NCBI RefSeq assembly: GCF_010015585.1
Contig: NW_022985073.1
Span: 862,923-926,922, forward strand
Source of the DNA: Eremomyces bilateralis CBS 781.70
Taxonomy: Eukaryota; Ascomycota; Dothideomycetes; Eremomycetales; Eremomycetaceae
Reading direction: 5' to 3'
DNA length: 64,000 nt
Shown: piece by piece, positions 46,294 to 57,782 of the stretch
Layout of the letters: every line of letters starts with the position of its first letter
How positions within the stretch are numbered: position 1 is the first letter of the stretch
The notes under the pieces: generated by a model
Seen by the model: the letters and a program-made list of their open reading frames with translations, nothing else
Database searches by the model: none
Told to the model about the DNA's origin: nothing
Program-made: the position numbers and the translations under genes

Positions 46294-47703
46294 CTTCAAG
46301 CGCACTGTTTCGAAGGAGTCCTGAAACGTCCGTGTATCGTCCCAAGGCTGTCACAGCCTATAAAAGCATTGGAAAGCCGCTCCGAATTTAATAAGAATAT
46401 AATATGACAGGAGTAGATACACCTGTGGTCACGAATAAACAATGATTGGCCGGCAAGGTGCATCATGACCTTGTCGTCCTTCAGTTTGGTGTGGAACCCG
46501 ATCCTGGAATGTTGAGTTTCCAATTATGCTAGCTAACACAATATCGAAACGGTCGTCGCGTAACGAAAACGCGAATGACACGCTTTTTGAGGGCGCTGCG
46601 ACCGTGATGCGCAAATATCAACTTGACTCTCATCATTTCGTGAGAACGGTGACGTTGAAATCGCGGAATCACATGATTAGTTATTGCCTGAGCACCTTAA
46701 TTGGAGGATTGCATAATTAGCTAAGTGGGCTTGGTCAAGGCTCAGATCTATCCATTAATTCATTTCCTAATACCACTCACGCCACTTACCAGAGCGAATT
46801 CGGCCTCTTTTTAGCTCGATGAGCTTTTTACAACGCTGAGACACTTCACTAATATATCCACGAATTGTTCGTTGACCAAATGAGACCCCATCTTCGTTTA
46901 TTCGCCGGGGAGATGGCTGTAATATAGGGCTTTCGAAATCGTTGATCTCCCGCCCATTTCTTTACATTTCGTTGTACTTTTTCCCTTTAACATTGAATTC
47001 GAGGGCTTGTTCATCGTACCATTGGTAACGGAGAGGATTTGATGGGTTTAATAAGCGATGGATATCTGAATCGCTTATTCTAGAGGGCTGTCCGAGACGT
47101 GTACTAAGCTTACGAGTCTTTCGATATGCGGCTCGACCATACTCTTTGCATTGTATATTAAGCCAAGTTCGACCTGTTGATGGAGGGATCTCTATTCCAT
47201 CTCTTTTACAAAAACTGTTGTTAAAAGAAGACCTTTTCGGAAGCGCGTTGTAGGCATCAAAGAATCGCGTTTTCCGTACAGTATTGTATTCAAATCGGTT
47301 AGGATTCTCTGTGGTAGGCATTGTTGTATAATTCGCGATAGAAAAACATAAGTGTGAGGCTGAAGTAATGTTGACGGGGACCTTGGGCGACGCCCCTACT
47401 GAGCCTTGCCCGATTGGGATTGAATACATCGACTCTGATCACCTCAGGGCTCCCTGATGTCATTGTTCAGTGTAGATTAGTTCAGAAACCGTATCTAATT
47501 TGGGCCTCCCGCATTTTAAACCCGTGGGTAGAAATACGTTGAAAAAATCCGCCATCGGATAGGCAGTCAAAGACCGACAAGAGCTAGGACATCCACACCC
47601 CTCATCATCACATCCACCGTGGCTGCATTGCCAGGAACTTTCCCTCATCTCATATCTGCATTCTGTTAAGAGCCACATAACGAACCCCACTGTGCCGCCC
47701 ACC
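46294..47703. other. Divergent region between RAD4 and the methyltransferase, carrying a transposon fragment
   Basis: The left 440 bases flank RAD4 and the right 290 bases flank the methyltransferase. The middle is a truncated DNA transposon, listed separately. The methyltransferase leader near 47640-47703 is pyrimidine-rich. Confidence 0.5.
46736..47408 (-). mobile_element. Truncated Tc1/mariner-like DNA transposon
   Basis: An open frame (47321-46962, minus strand) encodes MPTTENPNRFEYNTVRK, then RKTRKLSTRLGQPSRISDSD, the helix-turn-helix region of fungal Tc1/mariner transposases. After its stop another frame continues as RFRKPYITAISPANKRR, the conserved segment that normally follows, so the coding part is frameshifted. 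The DDE catalytic domain is absent. The minus strand further left is open again (GQRTIRGYISEVSQRC), of uncertain origin. CAAGGCTCAG at 46736-46745 and its inverse CTGAGCCTTG at 47399-47408 could be the inner parts of terminal inverted repeats, giving an internally deleted, non-autonomous copy of about 0.67 kb. Confidence 0.6.
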
Positions 47704-48628
47704 ATGACCGAACCCACCCCCCTCCCCAACGCTGCCTCCCACCTCTCCGCCCCGGAAATCCGCGCCCTCTTTGCCAACCACTTCGGTGCCACCCACGGCG
47801 AGGAACGCGGCCGCAAATGGGACGAGCTCTGGCAGAACAACTTCACACCGTGGGATCAGGGCGAGCCCAACCCGGCTCTCGTCGACCTGGTTGACAGCTC
47901 CCATCCGAAGAATTCGTGCATTCCGGGGCCGGTCGTGCTGGATGGGCAGGGGAATGTTGTTAGGAGACGACGGGCGCTCGTGCCGGGGTGTGGGAAGGGT
48001 TACGATGTGCTTTTATTTGCGGCGAAGGGGTATGATGCGGTGGGGTTGGAGTATTCGGCGAAGGCGGTGGAGCAGTGTGAGGCGGAGAGGAGGCGATCGG
48101 AGGAGAATGGGTGGGAGGTCTACAAAGCGGGTCAGTACGGGAAGGGACGTGTGATGTTTTTGGAGGGAGACTTCTTTGCGAAGGAGTGGCAGAAAGACCA
48201 GCAGTGGGATTTAATTTACGATTACACTGTGAGCGCCGATTTGCTCCTCGACGATGATATGGCGGAATTGACGTGACTAGTTTCTCTGCGCGATGGAGCC
48301 GTCGATGAGACCCGCATGGGCGAGGCGAATGAGCGAACTGCTGACAAGGGACGGAAGGCTGGTGTGCTTGGAGTTTCCATTATACAAAGACACTACTTCT
48401 GGCGGTCCACCATGGGGACTCACTCCGGGAATATACGCCGCACATCTTGGGCATCCCGGGTTAGACATCCCATACGGTGAAGATAGAAAGCCGGATGAAG
48501 ACGAGGTGAAGAAGCTGGGATCAGGGGAAGTATCGCCGCTTGAGCGAACAGAGCACTGGCAACCGGATCGAACTTTCAAACTTGGTCAAGGAACGGATTA
48601 CTTGAGCATATGGAAGAAAGTGGATTGA
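47704..48628 (+). CDS. TPMT-family S-adenosylmethionine methyltransferase (thiol methyltransferase-like)
   Basis: Exons: 47704-48228 and 48281-48628, giving 290 aa, with the usual length and single intron. The fold shows the TPMT-type start WDELWQNNFTPWDQGEPNP, the SAM-binding motif I LVPGCGKGYD, acidic motif II VGLEYS, FLEGDFF and the DLIYDYTFLCAM block. The second half has RRMSELLTRDGRLVCLEFPL and ends YLSIWKKVD. Members methylate thiols, halides or sulfide. The substrate here is unknown. Splicing at the DYT|FLCAM junction is needed to keep motif order. It is convergent with the UBE2O-like gene. Confidence 0.92.
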
Positions 48629-48823
48629 GAAGCCCGATGGGGGATGGGAATCACGAGGAGCGGCAAGCGAGGTGTTTGCAAGTGTTTTTATTGGATTCTA
48701 AGCATATGGCTTGCACTCCTTCCCTGATGCTTTGCATCTTGTGCAGTCACCCTGTGAGTTCGAGAATGCCGAAAACGGCATTCCGAACATAATCGAGCTG
48801 CCCATTAACCTAGAACCGCCCCT

Positions 48824-51800
48824 TCAGGCCTTGGTATCTCGCAACTTCTCCAGCGCGGCCACTTTCCGTTCCAAGATCGTCCGTGCTCCGTTGGTGAGCA
48901 CGTCCAACGCCAACTTCGGGCTGCTCTCGGTGCTTCCATTGCTCAACGCTGCATTGGGCTCTGGCCCACAGTCTTTGAGCACACGTTTCGCGTCGTTAAT
49001 GGCGACGTCCAACAATCTCGGTGCCCCGTCCGTTCGGCTTAGATAGAGCCAGTGGATGATATCCCCGAACTCCCGCATGTCATACTCTAGCGCATACGAG
49101 ATGAAGTCCCGCGATCGGAAATATGTCCGCTCACTGTAATAGCGGCTCGGATGTACCGAGTCTTCCAAGTTGACACGCGCCTCGTAGCCAGCTTCGTTAA
49201 AGTACGGCTCGCGCACCAGAATCAGAGCTTGGATGCTCACGAGGAGCTGGAGGATGGTGCTCTTGGCCCCGTTCCAGGATTCGGTGTTCGAGCCGGAGGT
49301 CCAGGTACCGAGGAGACTCAGGCAAATGGTGCCGTCCTCGTAGAGATTCGGGTTGATTGCGCCTTCGCCTTTGGTATTCCAGGAGTGGAAAAATGCTTTG
49401 GGAGGGAGCGTGGGGAAGTCGGGTTGAAGGTATAGATCGACCATAAATGGTGCCTGCTCATACGGGGTTCCGGGTGGTCCGATGATTAGAGCGCGGTAGA
49501 AGTCGAGGCGGGATGACGAGGAGCGGATGTAGATACCAGGAGGAAGGGACTTTCGGAGGATGTCGTTCTCTTTTTTGACTCTGCGGAGGAACGTGCTGTT
49601 GATCGTGGGTGGCTCGGATTGAAAGGCATGATCTCTGAGAGGGCCGTCTATGATATCGAATTGAGGAATCGGAGAAGGCTGATCAGCACCTGGGAGTGGA
49701 GGAATGTCTGTTGTTGATGGAAGGTCCGCAGAGAGTGCCGGTTCGGTAGTCGCGTAATCAACAGCTGGTGTCTCAGGCAATTGACCATCGGCATCCGTCA
49801 TCGAGGTGTCAGGGTCTGGGTTGTCATCCGTGGATGATACGATTCCCTCATCGTCGTCTCCATCAAAAGATTCGTCCTCAGTCTCCCATCCATCCGAGTC
49901 CATGGAGTGGTCCAACTCCTCCAAAATTTCCCTTCTAGACCCAAGGAGCGAAGGCCACGCTAGCTCCGATTGATCGGACAGGTCGTCGCTAATAGGTTGG
50001 CTCATTAGGTCGTCATCATCACTTTCCTCGTCAAACTCGCTGAACCGGTCCTCAAGCCCGAAGACAATCGTGGTATCGTCCAGCGGGACCTTCACATCAA
50101 CCACCTCTTCCAAGGCACTCAGCCTAACACTCACTAGCCCATCTTCTAAGCCAAGGTTGACCACTTCTCCAAACCAGTCCTTCGGGTGCCGCTTCTGACC
50201 ACCACCTCCACCCATCCTCGACTCGATACAGACGAAGTCTCCGGGATGTCGCATCAGAGCATCCATGCCATCGATGTCGTAGATAGTGATCTCTTCCGCT
50301 TGAGGATTGAGCGGGCCGAGCTGCGGGTTCGGTAGCAGGGTCGATTGCTTTTCAGCGACGCCGTGCTCCTTGCTCTCATACTCCATGTATCGCACGTCCA
50401 CCTCGGAGAACCAACGGACCATGGCCGTTCGCTGCGCGGAGTTCACGGACTGGAGGAGACCCACCTTTGCTGGCTTTTTGATCCAGTCTTCCTCTCCACC
50501 GAGCAGTTCGCGGGTCATGACCACATCACCAGGTGCGTACACGGCCATGTCCAACAGATGTCGTTGGGGGATAAGCGATTTTGCTGGCTCCCGCGTTACC
50601 GTGTTGTCCTGCCAGAGAACCGTGCATTCCGTCTGAGTTTCGATGATCTCGAAACAGTTCAGATCGAACCCCTTTGCCGCTTCTCGGGATACTTTCTGCA
50701 ATACGCCTCTCTTTTTGCCCGGTGAGACGAGGTCATCCGGATCTGAATATTTTGCGGAAGCTGCTGGCAGGTCCCGGAATCTGACAAAGGTACCGTATGG
50801 AAGGTCATCTTTCTCGCTCCGAAATTCTGAGCCCGAAACCGACGATGGAAGACGTGAAGGATCGTAGATGATTGCGTCACCATTCACCACGAGCTCCGAA
50901 TCCAATTCCTCGGGAGGGGCTTGGACGCTTGATTGACTCATATCTTTGCTGCTGCGGTGCCAATCCACCAGGAGGGCCTTGGTTTGAACCTTGTACACGA
51001 ATCCTTTGGGCTCAATATTGGGATTGTATGCCCCGAAAACCCACGTTCCGAGACGGAGGTTGTGTTTTTTGGTCTGGACATGATCACCGACTTGAAAGAC
51101 CGTCGTTTCGTCGGAATGCAGCGCAGGATGTACGTGTTGGACACTGTCTAGATCCTTCGGCTCCACGACGCTTCCATCTGACAGGCCCACGTATACGGTT
51201 TCATACATGTCGACTATGCGTCCGACCCATCCCTTGTACAGGACGATATTCTTGGGCTTGTAATCTTCAGCGATGACAAGTTCCTCTGCCGGGATCCCAT
51301 GCAGTACGTTGGATTGTGTTAGGTCGATCGGGCCTTCCCGATGTTGGAGAAACTGGATCGTCCCGTTCACTTCGCTTGCGACAGGTGCAAGTGAGGCGGT
51401 ACTCCGCTTTCCAAGGATGACTCCGGCCATCTGGTCATTAACATCTCTTAGGACCGGATCGGTCAGCACATGTAATCGGTCGACAACTTCCAACCCCGGC
51501 TCCTTCATCAGCATGAAGCCGAGAGAAAGATCGTCTGATGAACATAAATGCCAGTGCACGAGAACCGTCTCGGGTGGGGGTATTCCGGATCGGAAGAACT
51601 CGTTGAGGTCATCGGAGGAGACTGAAGAGTGCCGTGTAATTTCCTCGCCATGTCGTAGGGGATGTGGTTGATGTGAATCGATTTCGGTATGGGTAGATTC
51701 GACTTGACCCAGCGAGCGCGGATCTGCTGGTATGCGGACCAAGTCCTCAACAAAGACCTTAATATGCATCAGCGCAACGTCCGGCTGAGTATGCTGCAAG

Positions 51801-51838
51801 TGACTTACCGTGGATTTGTACCTCGTATTGTGTGCCAT
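48824..51838 (-). CDS. Giant ubiquitin-conjugating enzyme, UBE2O-like (E2/E3 hybrid)
   Basis: Exons on the minus strand are 51838-51809 and 51757-48824, giving 987 aa. The N-terminal two thirds have UBE2O-like small beta domains (for example VGRIVDMYETVYVGLSDGSV and DHVQTKKHNLRLGTWVFG) with acidic linkers (about residues 630-700). The UBC domain lies at about 770-900: YRALIIGPPGTPYEQAPF, INPNLYEDGTICLSLLGTW (active Cys) and LVSIQALILVREPYFNEAGY. A Leu/Lys-rich helix ends the protein. The family ubiquitinates substrates without a separate E3. The 51-nt intron after KST (GTAAGT to AAG) is in frame and stop-free, so retention would only add 17 residues and cannot be excluded. The gene is divergent from VMA6. 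Confidence 0.92.
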   Translation of the reverse strand: MAHNTRYKSTVSHLQHTQPDVALMHIKVFVEDLVRIPADPRSLGQVESTHTEIDSHQPHPLRHGEEITRHSSVSSDDLNEFFRSGIPPPETVLVHWHLCSSDDLSLGFMLMKEPGLEVVDRLHVLTDPVLRDVNDQMAGVILGKRSTASLAPVASEVNGTIQFLQHREGPIDLTQSNVLHGIPAEELVIAEDYKPKNIVLYKGWVGRIVDMYETVYVGLSDGSVVEPKDLDSVQHVHPALHSDETTVFQVGDHVQTKKHNLRLGTWVFGAYNPNIEPKGFVYKVQTKALLVDWHRSSKDMSQSSVQAPPEELDSELVVNGDAIIYDPSRLPSSVSGSEFRSEKDDLPYGTFVRFRDLPAASAKYSDPDDLVSPGKKRGVLQKVSREAAKGFDLNCFEIIETQTECTVLWQDNTVTREPAKSLIPQRHLLDMAVYAPGDVVMTRELLGGEEDWIKKPAKVGLLQSVNSAQRTAMVRWFSEVDVRYMEYESKEHGVAEKQSTLLPNPQLGPLNPQAEEITIYDIDGMDALMRHPGDFVCIESRMGGGGGQKRHPKDWFGEVVNLGLEDGLVSVRLSALEEVVDVKVPLDDTTIVFGLEDRFSEFDEESDDDDLMSQPISDDLSDQSELAWPSLLGSRREILEELDHSMDSDGWETEDESFDGDDDEGIVSSTDDNPDPDTSMTDADGQLPETPAVDYATTEPALSADLPSTTDIPPLPGADQPSPIPQFDIIDGPLRDHAFQSEPPTINSTFLRRVKKENDILRKSLPPGIYIRSSSSRLDFYRALIIGPPGTPYEQAPFMVDLYLQPDFPTLPPKAFFHSWNTKGEGAINPNLYEDGTICLSLLGTWTSGSNTESWNGAKSTILQLLVSIQALILVREPYFNEAGYEARVNLEDSVHPSRYYSERTYFRSRDFISYALEYDMREFGDIIHWLYLSRTDGAPRLLDVAINDAKRVLKDCGPEPNAALSNGSTESSPKLALDVLTNGARTILERKVAALEKLRDTKA

Positions 51839-52434
51839 TATGCCAACACCCAGCCAGATCTCTCTTGAAGGAAGGAGTGTGACCGATAAAGACGGTGCCA
51901 GAAGATTTGCACGGTTGGAGAACACGGAATATGGTGTGTTAGGAGGCCCCCGAACGGATATGGAGTGTCTTGGAGGGGTTGAAGTGGCGCCCTATATCAG
52001 CAGTCATGTCCAGAAGATGTGAGACGGCATTTTGCCACGATGGAAGCGTGATATGGATGTTGCAACAGCGAATGAGCGTCGGATGTGCTAGGCAGTGATC
52101 GGGTCAGGAATAGAATACGAATCACCAACGCATGAAGTTTGGCGTTTGTCGGTTATGGCATGGAATAATCCTGATATGATTTCAGCGCATTGCAGCTCTC
52201 GTCAAAATGGGCCCATCCGAACCAGTCTATCACAGGTTGATCAGTAAAGGCGTTACAGCCAATCAGGATGCTCTATGTACCGTACAAGGTTGTAGCTTCA
52301 ACTACGGAGTTCCAAGTCAACTACGGACATCACCTGGAACTTCCGTTCATTAACACCTTGACTCTCCAACTTCGCCGTTGACATATTCAACCTCATCCTC
52401 CGACCTTAAAGCTGTTCTTTGAACCGTCGCGAAG
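51839..52434. promoter_or_regulatory. Divergent promoter region between the UBE2O-like gene and VMA6
   Basis: 596 bases with no gene supported. CAACTACGGA repeats twice near 52295-52326 (AACTACGGAGTTCCAAGT, then CAACTACGGACATC). Otherwise unremarkable. Confidence 0.45.
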
Positions 52435-53685
52435 ATGGAGGGCATGTTCTACAACGTCGCCAATGGGTGAGGGTCCTATGACATCGTATATCGTGTGGAC
52501 ATGTATTGACAGCTGCCTAGCTACATGGAGGGCATTGTTCGAGGTTATAGAGACCAGCTGCTCACCAGTCAGAACTATAATAACCTAACACAATGCGAGA
52601 CCATCGATGGTAAGGCGTTGAACAATGATCCTCCATTGGAAACCCATCTAATTTCCCCCAGATGTCAAACTCCAGCTCTCCCCAGCCTATGGCGATTTCC
52701 TTTCCTCCCTGCCTCCGAATCCCTCAACATCAGCTTTGGCAGCCAAGACCACAGACAAGCTCGTCGCCGAATTCAGATACCTGCAAGCAAATGCCACAGG
52801 GTCGCTCGCAAAGTTTATGGAGTATTTGACCTATGGTTACATGATCGACAACGTTGCTCTTCTGATCACCGGAACCCTCCATGAACGCGACACAAGAGAG
52901 CTGTTGGAACGGTGCCATCCCCTTGGCTGGTTTGAGACGATGCCCGTCCTGTGCGTGGCGACCAATATCGAGGAGCTGTACAACTCTGTGCTCATCGAGA
53001 CCCCGCTTGCGGCGTATTTCAAAGGCTCGTTAAGCCACCAGGACCTGGACGAACTGAACATCGAGATCATCCGGAACACGCTGTATAAGAACTATCTCGA
53101 GGACTTCTACGCGTTCGTGAACACGCATCCCGACCTGTCCGGGACGCCGACGGCGGAAGTCATGTCCGAGATCCTCGAATTCGAAGCCGACCGACGAAGC
53201 ATCAACATCACGATCAACTCGTTTGGCACCGAGCTGTCCAAAGCCGAGAGGAGGAAGCTATACCCTGCAGTCGGACGGCTTTATCCGGAAGGCAGCTTAA
53301 TGCTCTCTCGAGCGGATGATCTCGAAGGGGTTCGCATCGCGGTGGATAGCATCTCGGACTACAAGACCATGTTCGACCAGACCGGACTGAATCAAACGGG
53401 GTCCAGTATTAGCAACATGGCTGGCGGTGCGGGAGCCGAGAAGAGTCTTGAGGATCATTTCTACCAGAAGGAAATGGAGATTTCCAAGCTTGCGTTCACC
53501 CGACAGTTCGCTCACGGCATTGTCTATGCATGGGTCAAGTTGAAGGAACAGGTATGTCGTGCTTCGGTCCGAAGCCCCTAGCATCTCTAACATTGTCACA
53601 GGAGATACGTAATATCACTTGGATTTCCGAGTGCATTGCACAGAACCAAAAAGAGCGGATTGGGAACTATATCAGTGTCTTCTAG
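52435..53685 (+). CDS. VMA6: V-type proton ATPase subunit d (Vma6)
   Basis: Stalk subunit linking the Vo proton ring to the V1 central rotor on the vacuole membrane. Exons: 52435-52466, 52521-52609, 52662-53551 and 53602-53685, giving 364 aa, the family length. It starts MEGMFYNVANGYMEGIVRGY, joined across the first intron at AATGG|CTAC, then DVKLQLSPAYGDFL, YLTYGYMIDNVALLITGTLH, LGWFETMP and FLEEDFYAFV-type helices. It ends NITWISECIAQNQKERIGNY, the conserved C-terminus. The TAG acceptor at 52519-52520 was preferred over the CAG seven bases upstream because only it keeps the frame. No signal peptide or membrane helix is present, as expected for this peripheral subunit. Confidence 0.96.
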
Positions 53686-54492
53686 AGAGCGGGTTTGATC
53701 ATGCGCTTGGCGTTGGGCGAATCATCCGGACCGTTGGGTGCGAGGCTTGCGCGCATTTACGACTTATTGCTGAAGCTAATGTGTCAATAACAATTGTTTC
53801 CCTATTGCCTTACTCAAATCTAAAAGATTTTGCCAATCTGCTCGACTCAAGGGGGCTGGATTACATTGTCAGATATGGATCATCTCTCATCTGACCGAAT
53901 GCGTCAGACCAAGCATCTGCTTCCCATGCGTATTCACTCTTTTTCTAAGTTTCATTGTTTCTTGTATGCTCTGCAAATATCCTGACACATCGCCTGCGCT
54001 CAGACTCGTAAGGATCGTTCCAGTCTATGCCATCGAAGGTGGGTGTCCAGATCCTACGACCAGCAGTCGCAAATGTTGGCTGATAGAAATGGTAATAGTA
54101 TATTCCTTGCGCGTTTTACGCAAAATCTTTCCCGACGCGATCGAGTAGCCCTGATACGACTCGTACTTTCGGATCAAGGAAACTGGGGGAATTGACTGTT
54201 GATAAATCAATAAAAAAAATCCTACAGGCCGGTATTGTGGTAGAGTTCTTCAACTTGACCCGCTTCCTCTTCATCGGCTCCCCTCAATAACCAGGGGCAT
54301 GGTGTGCTCCGCCACAGAAAGGCAGACTCGATGCTTTAACTCAGTTAACGGTTGCCCAGAGGCTACAGCCAACGGCGGGGTATACATCGTATACTTCACG
54401 AATGTCCCAACTTCGGCACGTCGCAAACTCCACTTTTAGGTTCGCTGATCCCTATCTCGCCGTTCAATACTGTCAATGAATGAGACCTGAAT
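53686..54492. other. Intergenic region between VMA6 and the TPR-protein gene
   Basis: About 800 bases with only short chance frames. No repeats or RNA genes were seen. Confidence 0.45.
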
Positions 54493-57400
54493 ATGGGCAA
54501 ACATTTCGACTGGCCCTGGAAGAAGGGAAAACGGCCTGTGTCCCCTCCTCCAACAGGACAAAATGGTCATGGTGGACCTTCCGCTCCGTAAGTCTCACCT
54601 CTGTTAAAATATGACGAAGGTCCTTACCGTCAGGCTAGGACCTCCTCAAAGCAAGCCGAAAAATCAGATACGACTTCTGCGAAATCCCCATCGCCTCTTA
54701 CCCAAGGCGAGATCTTTGGGGCACAGGGAGATAAGCTGTCCAATGAATGCAACTATAACGATGCTATAGCCATGTATACAGCAGCTCTAGGAAGCATGCC
54801 GACAAACACTCACCTGTTGATCAGTCGTTGCATTGCGTACCAGCTGTCCCAGCCGCCACGGATAGATCGTGCTATGCTGGATGCCAACACCGCTATCCGG
54901 GTCGACTCTAGCTGCTGGCAAGGCTGGTATCAGCGCGGAGAGCTGTTGCAAGACGCTGGATACTCGTCGTCGGCAATTGAGTCTCTACGACGTGCAGAAC
55001 AACTAGCCGGCGGCACAGACAAGTTAACTGTACGGAGAGCCATCGCTCAGGCGTCCGCACAAGACAAAGCTGCACAGGCAGCCCCAACTACCGGGTTTGC
55101 CGTTCCTCTGTCGCCGCACCCAACTGGTTCTCCAGCTGCTTCCCCCACTCAATCCACTGATTTTCCAGTCGGGAATGCCAGTACGTCTTCTCAGGCGGAA
55201 AAACCGCATGCCCCATCCCAGCCGCCTACAACTCCATCGGAACACCCCTTGCAGCAGACAGTACCCCAAGTATCAGCGTCAACCCTTCCAGTGCAGCCAC
55301 CGATTCATCCATCCCCTCAACCTATGGCTTCGCAATCTCAATCTCCAACGCCGCAGAGCCAGCCTTCCACGGGCAGCGCCATGCCTTTCAGGTCTGCGAC
55401 GGTGCATGGACCGCCTAGCTCGACCCCAGGTCAAGTGAGCAGTTCGACCGGTAGTCAGAATGCTCCACCAGGCAGGTTTTGTTTCACCAGAATACATATG
55501 TTGCTAACATCCTTCAGCAGCATCGGGCAGTAGCGCAGCTCCTGGTACGACAAGTATTAGCCGAGCTTACAACACGACTTCTGTTAGCGAAACTCCCGCG
55601 TCCAGCATCCCGATCACTTCAGACGACTTCATAGATATGTCGGATATGACACCCTCTGATCCACCCCCAGCTTATGCCCCAAGTCCAGGCTATCAGGCTT
55701 GGACAAGCGCGCCACTCTCCCCACAGACGCTATCTGCCCGTCTGGCTCAATTGCAGACTGCAATGACAACTCGAAACAGGGGCGGCCTTTCTCTCAGACC
55801 TTTTACGTCAGCAGTCGACATTGATGCCGTCTGCCTGCTCTATATCGGGTTGACTGAATCGGAGTTGACAGCACGCGAGTTGCCCATCCCAATATACATT
55901 CATCCAAGCTTCCGTATGTGGTACGTCGTAACCCTGGATGGGGCAACAACTGATGGAGAATAGGACTTAGCGCCGTCGATATGCTTAAATATCCTGCAAA
56001 TACCTTCCTGGATATGGATTGCACGAGTGTTAGTAACTACGATGGCAAATTGCCCGGCACTGTTACGGTATCTGGCTGGTCGGAGGAATATAGGGCGCAT
56101 CAATTGATAGCCAAACCGGTCGTGCAGCTATCTGTAGAAGGTCGAAGAACCATACCAGAATTGCCAATTGATCAGGTCGTGGAGCGCATGCGCAAGTTGC
56201 AAGTGTTTCGCACCCTTGAGGATAATGAAGGGTTGGTGAAGCTGCTAGGCATGTCTCAGTAAGTCTAGAAGGCAACCACGTTCGTTGTAAGTTTGGCTAA
56301 CCATGTAGACTGGAAGCTTTACAAGCAGGCCTCGTCGGCGGAACCAGACAGAAGCAAATCGAAGTCCTTTGTATGGCAGTCAGCAGAAGCGTGACCGATT
56401 GCCCGACTCGGTTTGTCGATTTCAGTAAGGATAGAATGTTCAGTGTGCATACGCTTGGGACAGCAGCACAAGGAAGCCGTGGCCTCGGGAACTTCCTTTT
56501 TCAGATCGTGTTGGGATTCGAAATACTGATTCGGCTTCGAAAGGAGTCGCTGTCGACCAAGTACGCGATGGTTGTTACCGACAACATCTCCGCCATGACG
56601 GTGCTCGCCGAGCTGTGGATGGACAATGTAACCGTCAGTGGCCCCAACCAAAACACCTCGGCCACCACGACCACCACTACAACCACGGCAGCCACGACGA
56701 CTACGACGGCCCCGCCTCGATACACGCTCTGTACGCACAGCTATAATACAAGAGTTCAGGGTCTGATCCAGTTTGCCGAGACCATATCCTGGCCATACAT
56801 GGACGAGGTGAGGCAATATATTGAGACTGCCTACCTCCACCTCTCATCGGGAACGGGGACCGTGAGCTTCGACATTTGCGATTGGTTGTTTGGATTAATC
56901 CTGCCGGGGAAGATCTTTCAACACCGCATCATGTGTTGCCTCGTCTACGCCTCTCCCACGATCCGCAGCATCGGCCCGGCTCCATTTTACGAGAACGGCA
57001 TCATCGTGGGGAATAAGAGCTACTGGCCCAAACGGACGGTTCTAGGACGCATCCTCGGAGGACTTAAAAACTCTAGATCTATGGGTGGCTGGATCGGACC
57101 CGTTCCGAAGCCGATCGGGAACCTTTCCGGTTGGGTCAGGCTCAGGGCGAGGCCTGTTGACGTTCCGATCCCTGTGAGCGCTCCGCCTGGCCAGAGTGCA
57201 CTGCACCATCTGGGAGTCGATCAGCCTGCAACGAACGAGGAGCTGGAGAGAAGCATCCAAGAGATAATGGACGAGAACGAGTGGATCAAGCCCGACCCTC
57301 CGACAAAACCATCGAATGACACGCGAAAATCGGTATTTAAGGGCATCCGACTCGAATTGCTCCCAATAGTCTCAAACACGCCATACCTGCTGACACCTGC

Positions 57401-57782
57401 ACACCCGAAGGAAGAATATCGAGCAATGCTCGACTTCGAAGTGAACGGCGTCGCAACGACATTTACGCTCTATTCGATCCCCGTCTTCGTCGCCGCTCCG
57501 CCGTGCATCGGCGTCCACGTCCTCCATCGACGGCGGGTACAGAACCAGCTACAGAACATCCTCAAGGTGTCCGAGCTCAAGGACGAGTCGCCCTTGAGTA
57601 GTGAGCTGGTCATCATCGACGCGCTCGGAGACGGTGAGGAGGTCGTGGCCCGCGCTTGGTGTGCTGAGAAGGGGCGACATGCGGTGGTGAGGCGAGGCAA
57701 TGACTGCTGCTTCTCGTGCGCGGTCACCGTGGCATCGCAGAGAACGGGGTTGAATATTAACGTTATTATCTGGAGCCAGTAA
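54493..57782 (+). CDS. Large unassigned fungal protein with an N-terminal TPR region
   Basis: Exons: 54493-54587, 54639-55471, 55521-55920, 55971-56258 and 56309-57782, giving 1029 aa. It opens MGKHFDWPWKKGKR (basic, with Gly2). Residues about 55-155 hold TPR-like helices (NECNYNDAIAMYTAALGS, IDRAMLDANTAI, SSAIESLRRAEQL). A Ser/Pro/Gln-rich linker runs to about 370. The rest is a compact region with no family I recognise, containing a tract of 14 Thr broken by Ala (about residues 630-652) and hydrophobic blocks such as GNFLFQIVLGFEILIRL. Intron 2 needs a GC donor (CAG|GCAGGT). GT alternatives break the frame or leave a 40-nt intron. The gene sits alone between long spacers. Confidence 0.82.

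Noticed and set aside
46962-47429. Reading the transposase frame from 47429 as a host gene
   Set aside because: The first 36 codons lie outside the transposase text. The real motif starts at the ATG at 47321 and is broken before the catalytic domain.
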